From the NCBI RefSeq assembly GCF_004331175.1, contig NZ_SJOD01000002.1, positions 248,001 through 312,000 of the forward strand: a stretch of 64,000 bases of DNA. Reading direction: 5' to 3'. Below the pieces are notes generated by a model that saw only the letters and a list, made by a program, of their open reading frames with translations, made no database searches and was not told where the DNA came from. Shown here piece by piece: positions 56,763 through 64,000 of this stretch (its first letter is position 1; each line of letters begins with the position of its first letter). Position numbers and translations under genes: made by a program. This DNA is from Acinetobacter sp. ANC 4178 (GTDB taxonomy: Bacteria; Pseudomonadota; Gammaproteobacteria; Pseudomonadales; Moraxellaceae).

Positions 56763-57244
56763 GAAAAAACTAAGAAAATCTTGTAATTTACTTTGATAAT
56801 TATTTAATTAACCCAAGATAAACAATAAAAAATACCCTTAAATACAACAAAAGAAGAAAAAAATTCCAATATTATTTTATTCAAACTAATATTCGGAAAA
56901 CATTCTCAATCTAAGCACAGTATGATAGAAGTATAAGCTTTGCAGCGAATGCAATCTTCGCCTAGACTCAATCAAGTACTCTGCGAATACTTGCACAAGT
57001 AAAACTGCCCTATTGATCTTGATGGTTACATGATGAAAACGAATGATATTTTTGCTTTTCCGACTCACGCTCAACCTCAAATGAATCTCCTGATGCTGCG
57101 CCACGCGCGCGTATAAAAATTTTGCCTGTTTGGCAGCTTTCCCTATTTTTTCCCTTTAAATATTTTTAAATAAACACCATATATATTGTAGCAAGTTGCA
57201 GATTTCATTCGACCAAGCAACCCATGCTGCACAAGGAGTTCCTC
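56763..57244 (+). promoter_or_regulatory. leuA upstream leader region
   Basis: The stretch is non-coding apart from a candidate leader peptide at 57030-57116. GCGAA (56945-56949) can pair with TTCGC (56957-56961), and the same TTCGC can pair with GCGAA (56983-56987), so mutually exclusive hairpins are possible. TATGAT at 56921 is a possible -10. After the leader peptide stop, TTTGCC/GGCA followed by a T-rich run is a weak terminator-like element. An attenuation role is inference. Confidence 0.45.
57030..57116 (+). CDS. candidate leucine leader peptide
   Basis: A 28-codon ORF (MMKTNDIFAFPTHAQ, ending MNLLMLRHARV) 128 bases before the leuA start. Leu codons CTC, CTG and CTG lie close together near its end, and the CTG-rich segment GCTGC can pair with GCAGC downstream. 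The layout is like leu attenuator leaders of other gammaproteobacteria, but the ribosome site is weak. A second short ORF in another frame (57043-57084, five Leu) overlaps it. Treat as a candidate. Confidence 0.4.
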   Translation: MMKTNDIFAFPTHAQPQMNLLMLRHARV

Positions 57245-58942
57245 ATGATGTTGGCTGATCCAAGTAAAAAATACCGTCGCATGTACCAGCGTGTAGACTT
57301 GCCTGACCGTCAATGGCCAAACAAAGAAATTACCCAAGCGCCGATTTGGATGAGTACCGACCTTCGTGACGGTAACCAAGCAATTTTTGAACCAATGGAT
57401 ATGGAACAAAAGTTTAAAATGTTCCAAATGTTAGTCAAAATTGGCTTTAAACATATTGAAATTGGCTTCCCTTCTGCATCTCAAATCGACTTTGACTTCA
57501 CACGTAAATTGATTGAAGAAGGTCATATCCCAGATGACGTTTACATTGAAGTTTTAGTTCAAGCACGTGATCACTTGATTCAACGTACTTTTGAATCCTT
57601 ACAAGGTGCAAAACGTGCAATTGTGCATATCTACAATTCAAACTCTCCAACTTTCCGCCAAAAAGTATTGAATGTAGATGTTGCTGGTGCAAAACAATTG
57701 GCCATCAATGCCGCTGAAAAAGTGAAAGAATATGCGGCGCAGCAACCAGAAACTGAATGGGTTTTCCAATACAGCCCAGAATGCTTCTCTGCAACTGAAT
57801 TAGAAGTTGCGAAAGATGTTTGTGATGCTGTGACTGAAATCTGGGATGCTCGTCCAGAGCATAAAGTGATTTTAAACTTGCCTGCAACTGTTGAAGTATC
57901 AACTCCAAACGTCTATGCAGACCAAATTGAATGGATGCATCGTAATATTCAACGTCGTGATGGCGTGATCATTTCAGTTCACTGTCACAATGACCGTGGC
58001 TGTGGTATCGCGGCTTCTGAATTGGCGATTATGGCGGGTGCTGACCGTGTAGAAGGTTGTGTATTTGGTAATGGCGAACGTACGGGTAATGTGGACGTTG
58101 CCGCAATTGCCTTGAACATGTATACCCAAGGTGTAGCGCCAAACTTAGACTTCTCTAACATTAATGAAGTGATTGCTACAGTTGAAGAATGTACTGGCTT
58201 ACCTGTACATCCTCGTCATCCTTATGCAGGCGATTTGGTCTTCACTGCTTTCTCGGGCTCACATCAGGATGCGATTAAAAAAGGCTTTGAATACCAGAAA
58301 AACGAAGAAATCTGGGATATGCCGTACTTACCAATCGATCCGAAAGATTTGGGTCGTGACTACGATGCTGTGATTCGTGTTAACTCACAATCAGGTAAAG
58401 GTGGGATTGCCTACTTGTTGGAAGCAAACTACAACGTGGTGTTACCACGTCGTTTACAAATTGAATTCTCGCAAGTGGTACAACAAGTTGCCGATGATGA
58501 AGGCGTTGAAGTTTCAGCACAACAAATCTGGAGCTTGTTTAAAGATAAATATGTCAGCAGCAAAGATGCACATTATTCTGCAAAAAATTACCGCTTGTCT
58601 GATGATAATGGCAACCAAGTGATTGAGTTAGATATCGAACTTGATGGCGAAGTACAGCATTTACGTGGTGAAGGCAACGGCCCAATCTCGGCAATGTTAA
58701 ATGCGCTTCAATTACCGATTGATGTCTTGAACTATGAAGAGCGTAGCATTAGCTCTGGCGCGCATGCTAAAGCCTTAGCCTTAATTGAAATTCAAGTCAA
58801 AGGCACAGGTAAATCTGCCTTTGGTGCAGGTGTGCATGACAACATTGTGACTGCCTCAATTGAAGCGATCCTTGCCTGTACCAACCGTTTAATTGAACAA
58901 GGTGTACTCAGCACTGAACAAGTGATTGCTGCTGCGGTATAA
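57245..58942 (+). CDS. leuA: 2-isopropylmalate synthase
   Basis: A 565-residue long-form LeuA, the first committed enzyme of leucine synthesis, condensing acetyl-CoA with 2-oxoisovalerate. AAGGAG lies 6 bases before the ATG at 57245, so that start is preferred over the ATG at 57224. The catalytic TIM barrel has [11 protein letters not shown] near the N-terminus (metal and base), [13 protein letters not shown] and [16 protein letters not shown]; the C-terminal part (about 430-565) is the LeuA regulatory dimerisation domain that binds leucine. A leader region with a Leu-containing short ORF precedes it. Confidence 0.95.
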   Translation: MMLADPSKKYRRMYQRVDLPDRQWPNKEITQAPIWMSTDLRDGNQAIFEPMDMEQKFKMFQMLVKIGFKHIEIGFPSASQIDFDFTRKLIEEGHIPDDVYIEVLVQARDHLIQRTFESLQGAKRAIVHIYNSNSPTFRQKVLNVDVAGAKQLAINAAEKVKEYAAQQPETEWVFQYSPECFSATELEVAKDVCDAVTEIWDARPEHKVILNLPATVEVSTPNVYADQIEWMHRNIQRRDGVIISVHCHNDRGCGIAASELAIMAGADRVEGCVFGNGERTGNVDVAAIALNMYTQGVAPNLDFSNINEVIATVEECTGLPVHPRHPYAGDLVFTAFSGSHQDAIKKGFEYQKNEEIWDMPYLPIDPKDLGRDYDAVIRVNSQSGKGGIAYLLEANYNVVLPRRLQIEFSQVVQQVADDEGVEVSAQQIWSLFKDKYVSSKDAHYSAKNYRLSDDNGNQVIELDIELDGEVQHLRGEGNGPISAMLNALQLPIDVLNYEERSISSGAHAKALALIEIQVKGTGKSAFGAGVHDNIVTASIEAILACTNRLIEQGVLSTEQVIAAAV

Positions 58943-58979
58943 GTATTAACAATATTGATTAGCACTAAAATGACTTTAG

Positions 58980-59006
58980 AAGGATACCCTCAAGTGGTAT
59001 CCTTTT
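58980..59006 (+). terminator. rho-independent terminator after leuA
   Basis: AAGGATACC and GGTATCCTT form a 9-bp stem with a short loop and T run. Confidence 0.83.
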
Positions 59007-59043
59007 GTTTATTGTTCTAAAAAATTAAAGGCGAAGTATTTCT

Positions 59044-60204
59044 GTGTCTTTTCCAGCTGACTCAGTGGGTCTCGTAACCCCACAAAAGTTCCAATTCGAA
59101 GAGCCGTTAGAACTAGAATGTGGTCGTGTTTTACCACGTTTCGAAATGATGGTTGAAACCTACGGTACACTCAACGCAGATCATTCTAATGCCATTCTCA
59201 TTTGTCACGCCTTATCGGGACATCATCATGCTGCGGGTTATCATCACAAAGATGATAAAAAAGCAGGCTGGTGGGATGCATGTATTGGCCCTGGAAAAGC
59301 AATTGATACCTCTAAATTCTTTGTTATCTCCTTAAATAACATTGGGGGCTGTAGCGGTTCGACAGGTCCAACCTCGCCAAATCCTGAAAATGACAACCGT
59401 CCTTATGGACCAGATTTTCCTTTAGTGACCGTACGTGACTGGGTAAAAACGCAAGCTATGCTGTCTGATCGCTTAGGCATTCAAACTTGGTATGCAGTGA
59501 TCGGTGGTTCTTTGGGGGGCATGCAGGCGTTACAATGGTCGGTTGATTATCCTGAGCGTTTACAGAAATGCGTGATTATTGCCAGCGCACCAAAACTATC
59601 TGCACAGAATATTGCCTTTAACGAAGTCGCACGTCAGTCGATTTTGTCTGACCCTGACTTTCATCAAGGTCGTTATTTAGAACATGACAGCTATCCGAAA
59701 CGCGGCTTAATTTTGGCACGTATGGTCGGTCATATTACCTATCTGTCTGAAGAAGCCATGAAACAAAAATTTGGTCGCGACTTAAAGTCAGGCAAATTTA
59801 TGTATGGCTTTGATGTCGAATTCCAAGTCGAAAGTTATTTGCGTTATCAAGGTGAACAATTCAGCCGTAACTTTGATGCCAACACTTACCTCATTATGAC
59901 CAAGGCACTCGATTACTTTGATCCGTCGCGTGAATATGAACATTCATTGACCCAAGCGATGTCTCAGACCCAATGTCAATTCTTGGTGGTGTCCTTTACC
60001 ACGGACTGGCGCTTTACTCCCGAACGTTCACAAGAAATTGTAGATGCACTCATTAGTAATCATAAGCCTGTGAGTTATCTGGATATTGAGGCAGAACAAG
60101 GTCATGACTCGTTCTTGTTCCCGATTCCGCTCTATGTAAAATCATTACGTGCATTTTTAGGTGGTGAAGAACAGCTTAAATCTACCGCTAAGGAGGCTGT
60201 GTAA
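59044..60204 (+). CDS. metX: homoserine O-acyltransferase (probably O-succinyl)
   Basis: A 386-residue alpha/beta-hydrolase-fold acyltransferase acylating homoserine, the first committed step of methionine synthesis. The GTG start is followed by SFPADSVGL, as in the family. The nucleophile is in GGSLGGMQ (Ser156), the acid in FTTDWRFTP and the histidine in EQGHDSFL. Orthologues in Acinetobacter baylyi and Pseudomonas are reported to prefer succinyl-CoA (metXS) despite the acetyltransferase name; that inference is carried over here. It overlaps metW by one base (TAATG). Confidence 0.93.
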   Translation: MSFPADSVGLVTPQKFQFEEPLELECGRVLPRFEMMVETYGTLNADHSNAILICHALSGHHHAAGYHHKDDKKAGWWDACIGPGKAIDTSKFFVISLNNIGGCSGSTGPTSPNPENDNRPYGPDFPLVTVRDWVKTQAMLSDRLGIQTWYAVIGGSLGGMQALQWSVDYPERLQKCVIIASAPKLSAQNIAFNEVARQSILSDPDFHQGRYLEHDSYPKRGLILARMVGHITYLSEEAMKQKFGRDLKSGKFMYGFDVEFQVESYLRYQGEQFSRNFDANTYLIMTKALDYFDPSREYEHSLTQAMSQTQCQFLVVSFTTDWRFTPERSQEIVDALISNHKPVSYLDIEAEQGHDSFLFPIPLYVKSLRAFLGGEEQLKSTAKEAV

Positions 60205-60797
60205 TGCGTATCGATCATCAACTCGCTGAAGCATGGATTAAACCCGACTCTAAAGTCCTCGATTTGGGCTGTGGTGATGGTGAATTGCTGGCTCATATGA
60301 GTAAACAGCACAATATTCGTGCATATGGCTTAGAAATTGATCAGGAAAAGATTGCAATTGCGATCAGCCGAGGGTTAAATATTATTCAGCAGGACTTAAA
60401 TTTAGGTTTAAGTCGCTTTGCCGACCAGTCTTTTGACTATGTGGTCATGGCACAAGCTTTGCAAGCTGTAGATGCGCCTGACGTATTATTACGTGATATG
60501 GTGCGTGTGGGGAAACAAGCAATTATTACCTTTCCAAACTTTGCACATTGGAAGACTCGTTCTTTCTTGGCTTTAAAAGGAATGATGCCTGTTTCAGAAG
60601 CATTACCGTATATGTGGTATAATACTCCAAATATCCACTTATGTACTTTTCGAGATTTTGAAGCACTTTGTGCAGAAAACAACATCCGAATAATTAATCG
60701 ACTCGCCGTGAATGGGGATCAGCAAGGTAGTTTACTCAGTAAACATATCCCAAATCTGTTTGGTGAAGTCGCAATTTATCGAGTGAGCGCGCTATGA
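60204..60797 (+). CDS. metW: methionine biosynthesis protein MetW
   Basis: A 197-residue methyltransferase-fold protein. Motif I is VLDLGCGDGELLAHM, followed by YGLEIDQEKI and VVMAQALQAVDAPDVLL. MetW is known to be needed for full MetX activity in several proteobacteria and may form a complex with it; whether it methylates anything is unresolved. It is coupled to metX by a one-base TAATG overlap, and to the Sel1-repeat gene by an ATGA overlap, so all three are one operon. Confidence 0.94.
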   Translation: MRIDHQLAEAWIKPDSKVLDLGCGDGELLAHMSKQHNIRAYGLEIDQEKIAIAISRGLNIIQQDLNLGLSRFADQSFDYVVMAQALQAVDAPDVLLRDMVRVGKQAIITFPNFAHWKTRSFLALKGMMPVSEALPYMWYNTPNIHLCTFRDFEALCAENNIRIINRLAVNGDQQGSLLSKHIPNLFGEVAIYRVSAL

Positions 60798-61381
60798 AAA
60801 AATTATTATTAAGCACACTAGTTTTTGGACTTTTTAGCATTCAGTCTCATGCTGAGTACGTTTCGCCATCTGCTTCCATTTCTAGTCAAGCTGCCCAATA
60901 TTCAACCATGGATATTGATAACTTAATCAAAGCTGCAAAAGCAGGTCAACCTGCTGCACAGTTTTACTTAGGCACCAAATACCAAACGGGTAAAGACGTC
61001 AAGCAAGATGACCGTCAAGCTTTTGCTTGGTTTAAAGCTGCGGCTGATCAGGGCTTATCCCCTGCACAGTTAAATGTAGGTCGTATGTATGCCGATGGTG
61101 TTGGAGTTGCCAAAAGTGAAACTTTGGCTCGCCAATACTTTGAAAAGGCAGCCAGCCATGGCGACAACCGTGCCAGCTTTAATCTTGCCATGATGGAAGA
61201 GCAAAAGAAAAACTACATTGGTGCTTACCAATGGTATGAACTTTCAACGCGTGATGGCATGCTCGACAATAAAGTCATTACCATGTCTGAAGGTAAAAAG
61301 ACTGCTTTGGCAGCAAACCTGACCCAAGACCAAATTCGTTTGGCACGTGACCGTGCCGACAAATGGATTCAAGCGCAATAA
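60794..61381 (+). CDS. secreted Sel1-like repeat protein
   Basis: A 195-residue exported protein with signal peptide about 1-20 (cleavage SHA). Sel1-like repeats span about 45-150: AQFYLGTKYQTGKDVKQD, AFAWFKAAADQGLSPAQLN, GRMYADGVGVAKSETLARQYF and KNYIGAYQWYELS. Such repeats mediate protein contacts, often at the cell envelope. The overlap with metW (ATGA) shows coupled expression with a methionine operon, an odd partnership. Function unknown. Confidence 0.85.
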   Translation: MKKLLLSTLVFGLFSIQSHAEYVSPSASISSQAAQYSTMDIDNLIKAAKAGQPAAQFYLGTKYQTGKDVKQDDRQAFAWFKAAADQGLSPAQLNVGRMYADGVGVAKSETLARQYFEKAASHGDNRASFNLAMMEEQKKNYIGAYQWYELSTRDGMLDNKVITMSEGKKTALAANLTQDQIRLARDRADKWIQAQ

Positions 61382-61394
61382 TATTGCACTGACT

Positions 61395-61865
61395 CTAGAC
61401 AGCACCTTCGGGTGCTTTTTTATTTTCGGCAGTTGTGTTTTTTTGCATCATCACAAACCTTAAACCATGTGCTTCAATCACCTCCGATACAGCTTTAAAG
61501 CCAAATTTTTGATAAATAGGCTGCGCATAACAACTTGAATTTACGCTTATCACGGTGATATTTTCCTGTAGTTCAGCAACAACATAATTCCACAGCTTTC
61601 GACCAATGCCCTGCTGCTGTACAGCAATATCTACAAAAAAATGTACGAGATGGGCGGGTTCTTTATAAGCAATGATGCCTAAAATGGTTTCATTCTGTTC
61701 ATACACATAATAATGAACCTGTTCCGTGTTTAATAATTTTAGAATGGTGGCTGAAGAAAATTTTTCTTCACCTTCCCGACTTATGGCAAAGTCGGCAATA
61801 TAAGGCTGAATTAATCTCTCAATTTGTTCTAAATCTGCATGGGTGGCTGGACGAATCATATTCAT
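61395..61865 (-). CDS. GNAT-family N-acetyltransferase
   Basis: A 156-residue acetyltransferase. The acetyl-CoA binding motif A is DIAVQQQGIGRKLW; residues ending NSSCYAQPIYQKFGFKAV form the C-terminal beta strands and helix typical of GNAT, and IRPATHADLEQIERL is the usual N-terminal. The substrate is unknown. The terminator of the opposite-strand metX operon falls within the last codons of this gene (KKAPEGAV). Confidence 0.87.
   Translation of the reverse strand: MNMIRPATHADLEQIERLIQPYIADFAISREGEEKFSSATILKLLNTEQVHYYVYEQNETILGIIAYKEPAHLVHFFVDIAVQQQGIGRKLWNYVVAELQENITVISVNSSCYAQPIYQKFGFKAVSEVIEAHGLRFVMMQKNTTAENKKAPEGAV
61401..61421 (+). terminator. rho-independent terminator of metX-metW-Sel1 operon
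   Basis: AGCACC-TTCG-GGTGCT with a T run: a stable UUCG tetraloop stem. It lies inside the 3' end of the convergent GNAT coding sequence. Confidence 0.85.
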
Positions 61866-61974
61866 TTATCTCTCTTGTTCTTATTCAAAGTCAGTTGTTG
61901 CTTTTAATCTTCATAGATTATGCTGCTTTTATACAATCTAATTCAGTTAAAATATAGACCATTATTTTCAATTC

Positions 61975-62616
61975 ATGAGCACAAATACAATGTCTGCAAA
62001 TGCATGGTTATCTCAAGGCACATTAGTACTTGCCAGTAATAACAAAGGTAAAATTGCTGAATTTGAGAAACTTTTTGCTGAACTTCAACTTCCAGTCAAC
62101 GTTGTACCGCAAGGTCAACTCAATATTGAAGATGCCGTGGAAGACGGGCTCAGTTTTATTGAAAATGCCATTATTAAAGCCCGTCATGCCAGCCGTATTT
62201 CAGGCAAACCAGCGATTGCAGATGACTCGGGTATTTGTGTCCCAGTTTTAGATGGCGCACCTGGCATTTATTCAGCACGTTTTGCAGGTGAGCATGGCGA
62301 TGATGCCGCCAACAACCAAACACTGTTAGAGAAATTAAAACCATTGCGTAAAGATGGTGAAACCATTGAAGGCATGTTTGTATGCGTATTAGCTTTGGTA
62401 CAACATGCCGAAGATCCACTCCCACAAATTTTCCAAGGCATTTGGAAAGGTGAAGTATTAGAAGCAGCGCGTGGTGAAAATGGCTTTGGTTATGACCCAT
62501 TATTCTGGTTACCTGAGCTGGGCATTTCTAGCGCTGAAATGAGCAAAGAAGAAAAAAATAAAATCAGCCATCGTGGTCAAGCCATGCAACTTTTTAAACA
62601 CAGTTTAGAAAAGTAA
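61975..62616 (+). CDS. rdgB: XTP/dITP diphosphatase (RdgB)
   Basis: A 213-residue house-cleaning pyrophosphatase hydrolysing dITP, XTP and ITP to the monophosphates. LVLASNNKGKIAEF (phosphate and metal site), AIADDSGICVPVLDGAPGIYSARFAG and ENGFGYDPLFWLPE are the family hallmarks. The ATG at 61975 gives 13 extra N-terminal residues compared with E. coli; an ATG five codons later is an alternative start. It is monocistronic, ending before a GC-rich palindrome. Confidence 0.94.
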   Translation: MSTNTMSANAWLSQGTLVLASNNKGKIAEFEKLFAELQLPVNVVPQGQLNIEDAVEDGLSFIENAIIKARHASRISGKPAIADDSGICVPVLDGAPGIYSARFAGEHGDDAANNQTLLEKLKPLRKDGETIEGMFVCVLALVQHAEDPLPQIFQGIWKGEVLEAARGENGFGYDPLFWLPELGISSAEMSKEEKNKISHRGQAMQLFKHSLEK

Positions 62617-62628
62617 CTGAGACTTTCT

Positions 62629-62650
62629 GCTCTCTCTTTAGGGAGAGAGC
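62629..62650. terminator. palindromic terminator-like element after rdgB
   Basis: GCTCTCTC and GAGAGAGC flank a TTTAGG loop between convergent rdgB and the AEC transporter. It recalls the GGGAGG palindrome at 4585-4605. Confidence 0.6.
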
Positions 62651-62660
62651 AAGAGCCTTT

Positions 62661-63539
62661 TTACATAAACAAATGCAATAATACGCCATACAAACTGACC
62701 ACAACACAACTGACAATTGTCCCCGAAGCGATATATTTTGCTGACGTTCCTGTACCCTGATAATGTGTTTCCAAAGCCACAATATTGGCCGCAGGTGGCA
62801 AACAAAATAATAAGAACATGACCCCAATCGATTGTTCAATATGGGGTATGGGCAAAAAGTGATACGCCAACCCACATAACACTAAACCACAAAGTAATTT
62901 CAAGCCTGCGGTTTGCGTACTTTGCCATAAATCTGCTACATGGACTTTGGTGTGCCTGAGCCACATGCCCAACACACACATGCCTGAAAAGCTCATGCCC
63001 AACTTTGCAGCAGCATAAATCCAGTCAATGCCATGCTGTTGTAGCCAGTGCTGTATACCCAATAACCAAAACAATGCAGCCAAACTTAAAGCAACAATTG
63101 GGGGGGAATACAGGACTTTTTTAAGAATAATACTGAGTGGCTGAGGCGTATCACTCACAGCAGTTACTGCCCAGAGATTGCCAAAAATAGAACCGCCGAT
63201 ATATAACGCCACCATCGCAGGGCTAATTTCTGTGCCAAATAGTGCAATGGCAAAAGGAAAGCCTAACCATGCCATGTTGACATAACTAAAGCACAAAGCA
63301 CTCAACTTATTCTGTGAAAAATAGAGAAAAAAATAAAACAACAGAACAGCAACACCAAAGCTAAATAACATCAAGCTAAAGCTACCTGCCTGATAAAAAA
63401 CCATGTTGTAGATAATCACGATGGGAATAAAGCAACGTGCCAAAAGACTGGACAACCCCGTTTTTAACTGCGAAGCAAAAGATGCGGTTGCAAGCATTAA
63501 ACCTGTTAAAAATGCCAATAACGGCAACAGCAAAGCCAC
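62661..63539 (-). CDS. AEC-family permease (auxin-efflux-carrier type)
   Basis: A 292-residue inner-membrane transporter with about ten predicted helices in two halves. Features include [18 protein letters not shown] at the start, the region [19 protein letters not shown] with the conserved Asn near its middle, and [18 protein letters not shown] in the second half with the Pro-Pro-Ala-Asn kink seen in many members. Related proteins move malate, malonate or other organic acids. Substrate unknown. It is divergent from tatA. Confidence 0.86.
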   Translation of the reverse strand: MALLLPLLAFLTGLMLATASFASQLKTGLSSLLARCFIPIVIIYNMVFYQAGSFSLMLFSFGVAVLLFYFFLYFSQNKLSALCFSYVNMAWLGFPFAIALFGTEISPAMVALYIGGSIFGNLWAVTAVSDTPQPLSIILKKVLYSPPIVALSLAALFWLLGIQHWLQQHGIDWIYAAAKLGMSFSGMCVLGMWLRHTKVHVADLWQSTQTAGLKLLCGLVLCGLAYHFLPIPHIEQSIGVMFLLFCLPPAANIVALETHYQGTGTSAKYIASGTIVSCVVVSLYGVLLHLFM

Positions 63540-63690
63540 ATCGATATTCCTTGAAATTTCACCAAAATATCATAGCACCTATGGGACTTTTTTCCAGAAA
63601 AGACTCTGTCTTGAAATTGCAATCCTATCGTCACACCCCTGTCATGTTGAACTGTTGAGATATGGCATAAATATAAAAGAGGAAAACAAG

Positions 63691-63912
63691 ATGGCAGGTT
63701 TATCGATTTGGCATGTGCTAATTTTTGCAATTGTCGTGATCTTATTATTTGGTACATCTAAACTGAAAAATTTAGGTAAAGATGTTGGTGGCGCCATCAA
63801 AGACTTTAAAAAGTCGGTTAAAGAAGATGACAGAACAACCTCTACACTCGATGAACCACGTACTTTAGAACATCAAAGTACCGCGGAAGTTAAATCGTCA
63901 ACACGATCATAG
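63691..63912 (+). CDS. tatA: Sec-independent translocase subunit TatA
   Basis: A 73-residue TatA/TatE-type protein. The start is [10 protein letters not shown] because GAGG lies 8 bases upstream; the long in-frame upstream extension overlaps the opposite transporter gene and is unrelated. The N-terminal transmembrane helix is about 5-21, a hinge and the amphipathic helix [21 protein letters not shown] follow, and the tail is acidic and unstructured. It forms the pore component for folded twin-arginine substrates. tatB follows 18 bases later. Confidence 0.95.
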   Translation: MAGLSIWHVLIFAIVVILLFGTSKLKNLGKDVGGAIKDFKKSVKEDDRTTSTLDEPRTLEHQSTAEVKSSTRS

Positions 63913-63930
63913 GCCACAGGTATTCACTAA

Positions 63931-64000
63931 ATGCTCAATATTGGAATGACTGAACTGTTGACCTTCGGCATCATTGCATTATTGGTGCTGGGGCCAGACA
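63931..64000 (+). CDS. tatB: Sec-independent translocase subunit TatB, N-terminal part (cut by window edge)
   Basis: The ATG begins MLNIGMTELLTFGIIALLVLGPD, the TatB transmembrane helix with the characteristic Gly-Pro after it. The ORF runs off the window. It lies directly after tatA in what should be a tatABC operon. Confidence 0.9.
   Translation, partial: MLNIGMTELLTFGIIALLVLGPD

Noticed and set aside
57043..57084. Alternative leucine leader ORF (MIFLLFRLTLNLK)
   Set aside because: It has five Leu codons but no ribosome site and overlaps the longer candidate in another frame; kept only as a note in the leuA leader finding.
63421..63690. N-terminal extension of tatA
   Set aside because: Overlaps the opposite AEC transporter gene and is not TatA-like; the ATG at 63691 has a good ribosome site.

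Overview
The window is a contiguous piece of an Acinetobacter chromosome, probably a non-baumannii species. The evidence is low GC, the order aspS - glycosyltransferase locus - ilvE - glnE (the lipooligosaccharide outer-core position in this genus), tig-clpP-clpX next to a Fur-type receptor gene, a ~565-residue leuA, metX-metW, and a divergently placed znuD-like receptor. There are no rRNA or tRNA genes, insertion sequences, prophage or CRISPR arrays. Nearly all of it reads as core genome; the only clearly accessory-looking part is the 12.7-19.8 kb surface-glycan locus.

Layout. 0-3 kb: two tandem acyl-CoA dehydrogenase paralogues, the first cut by the window edge. 3-9 kb: PsiE-like protein, RcnB-like secreted protein, a hypothetical protein, a phospholipase D-type membrane enzyme, and a zinc receptor (znuD-like) divergent from a DUF4184 membrane protein across a near-perfect Zur box. 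9-24 kb: aspS, an LpxL-like acyltransferase, a small membrane protein, then a minus-strand outer-core locus (two ELM1-family proteins, a polysaccharide deacetylase, four glycosyltransferases), then ilvE and glnE. 24-29 kb: an orphan histidine kinase and two c-di-GMP enzymes (Cache-GGDEF and MHYT-GGDEF-EAL). 29-37 kb: prc, nagZ, a methyltransferase, an RhlA-like alpha/beta hydrolase with a PilZ-like C-terminus, proA and a small membrane protein. 37-43.9 kb: ackA-pta, a methyltransferase, a DMT transporter and an AraC regulator. 43.9-44.4 kb: an 8-bp tandem repeat and a tiny PhoB-box-driven transcription unit. 44.4-51 kb: fumarase, DUF2059 and DUF2846 proteins, clpX, clpP, tig. 51-57 kb: two Fur-box TonB-dependent receptors and piuC. 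57-64 kb: leuA with a leader region, metX-metW-Sel1 operon, GNAT, rdgB, AEC transporter and the start of tatAB.

Functional themes. The cell envelope is the strongest: outer-core sugar assembly, lipid acylation, phospholipid turnover, muropeptide recycling (NagZ), periplasmic proteolysis (Prc) and Tat export. Metal homeostasis is marked by visible operators: Zur at 8.3 kb and Fur at 51.1 and 53.5 kb. Central metabolism is represented by fatty acid oxidation, overflow acetate (AckA-Pta), fumarase, leucine, methionine and proline synthesis and glutamine synthetase control. A c-di-GMP theme links the two cyclase/phosphodiesterase genes to the PilZ-like hydrolase.

The most unusual item is at 43.97-44.14 kb. 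Three 11-bp-spaced PhoB half-sites and a well-placed -10 element precede a transcript of about 120 nt that carries a 28-codon single-pass membrane ORF and ends at a rho-independent terminator. It may be a phosphate-starvation miniprotein, a small RNA, or both.
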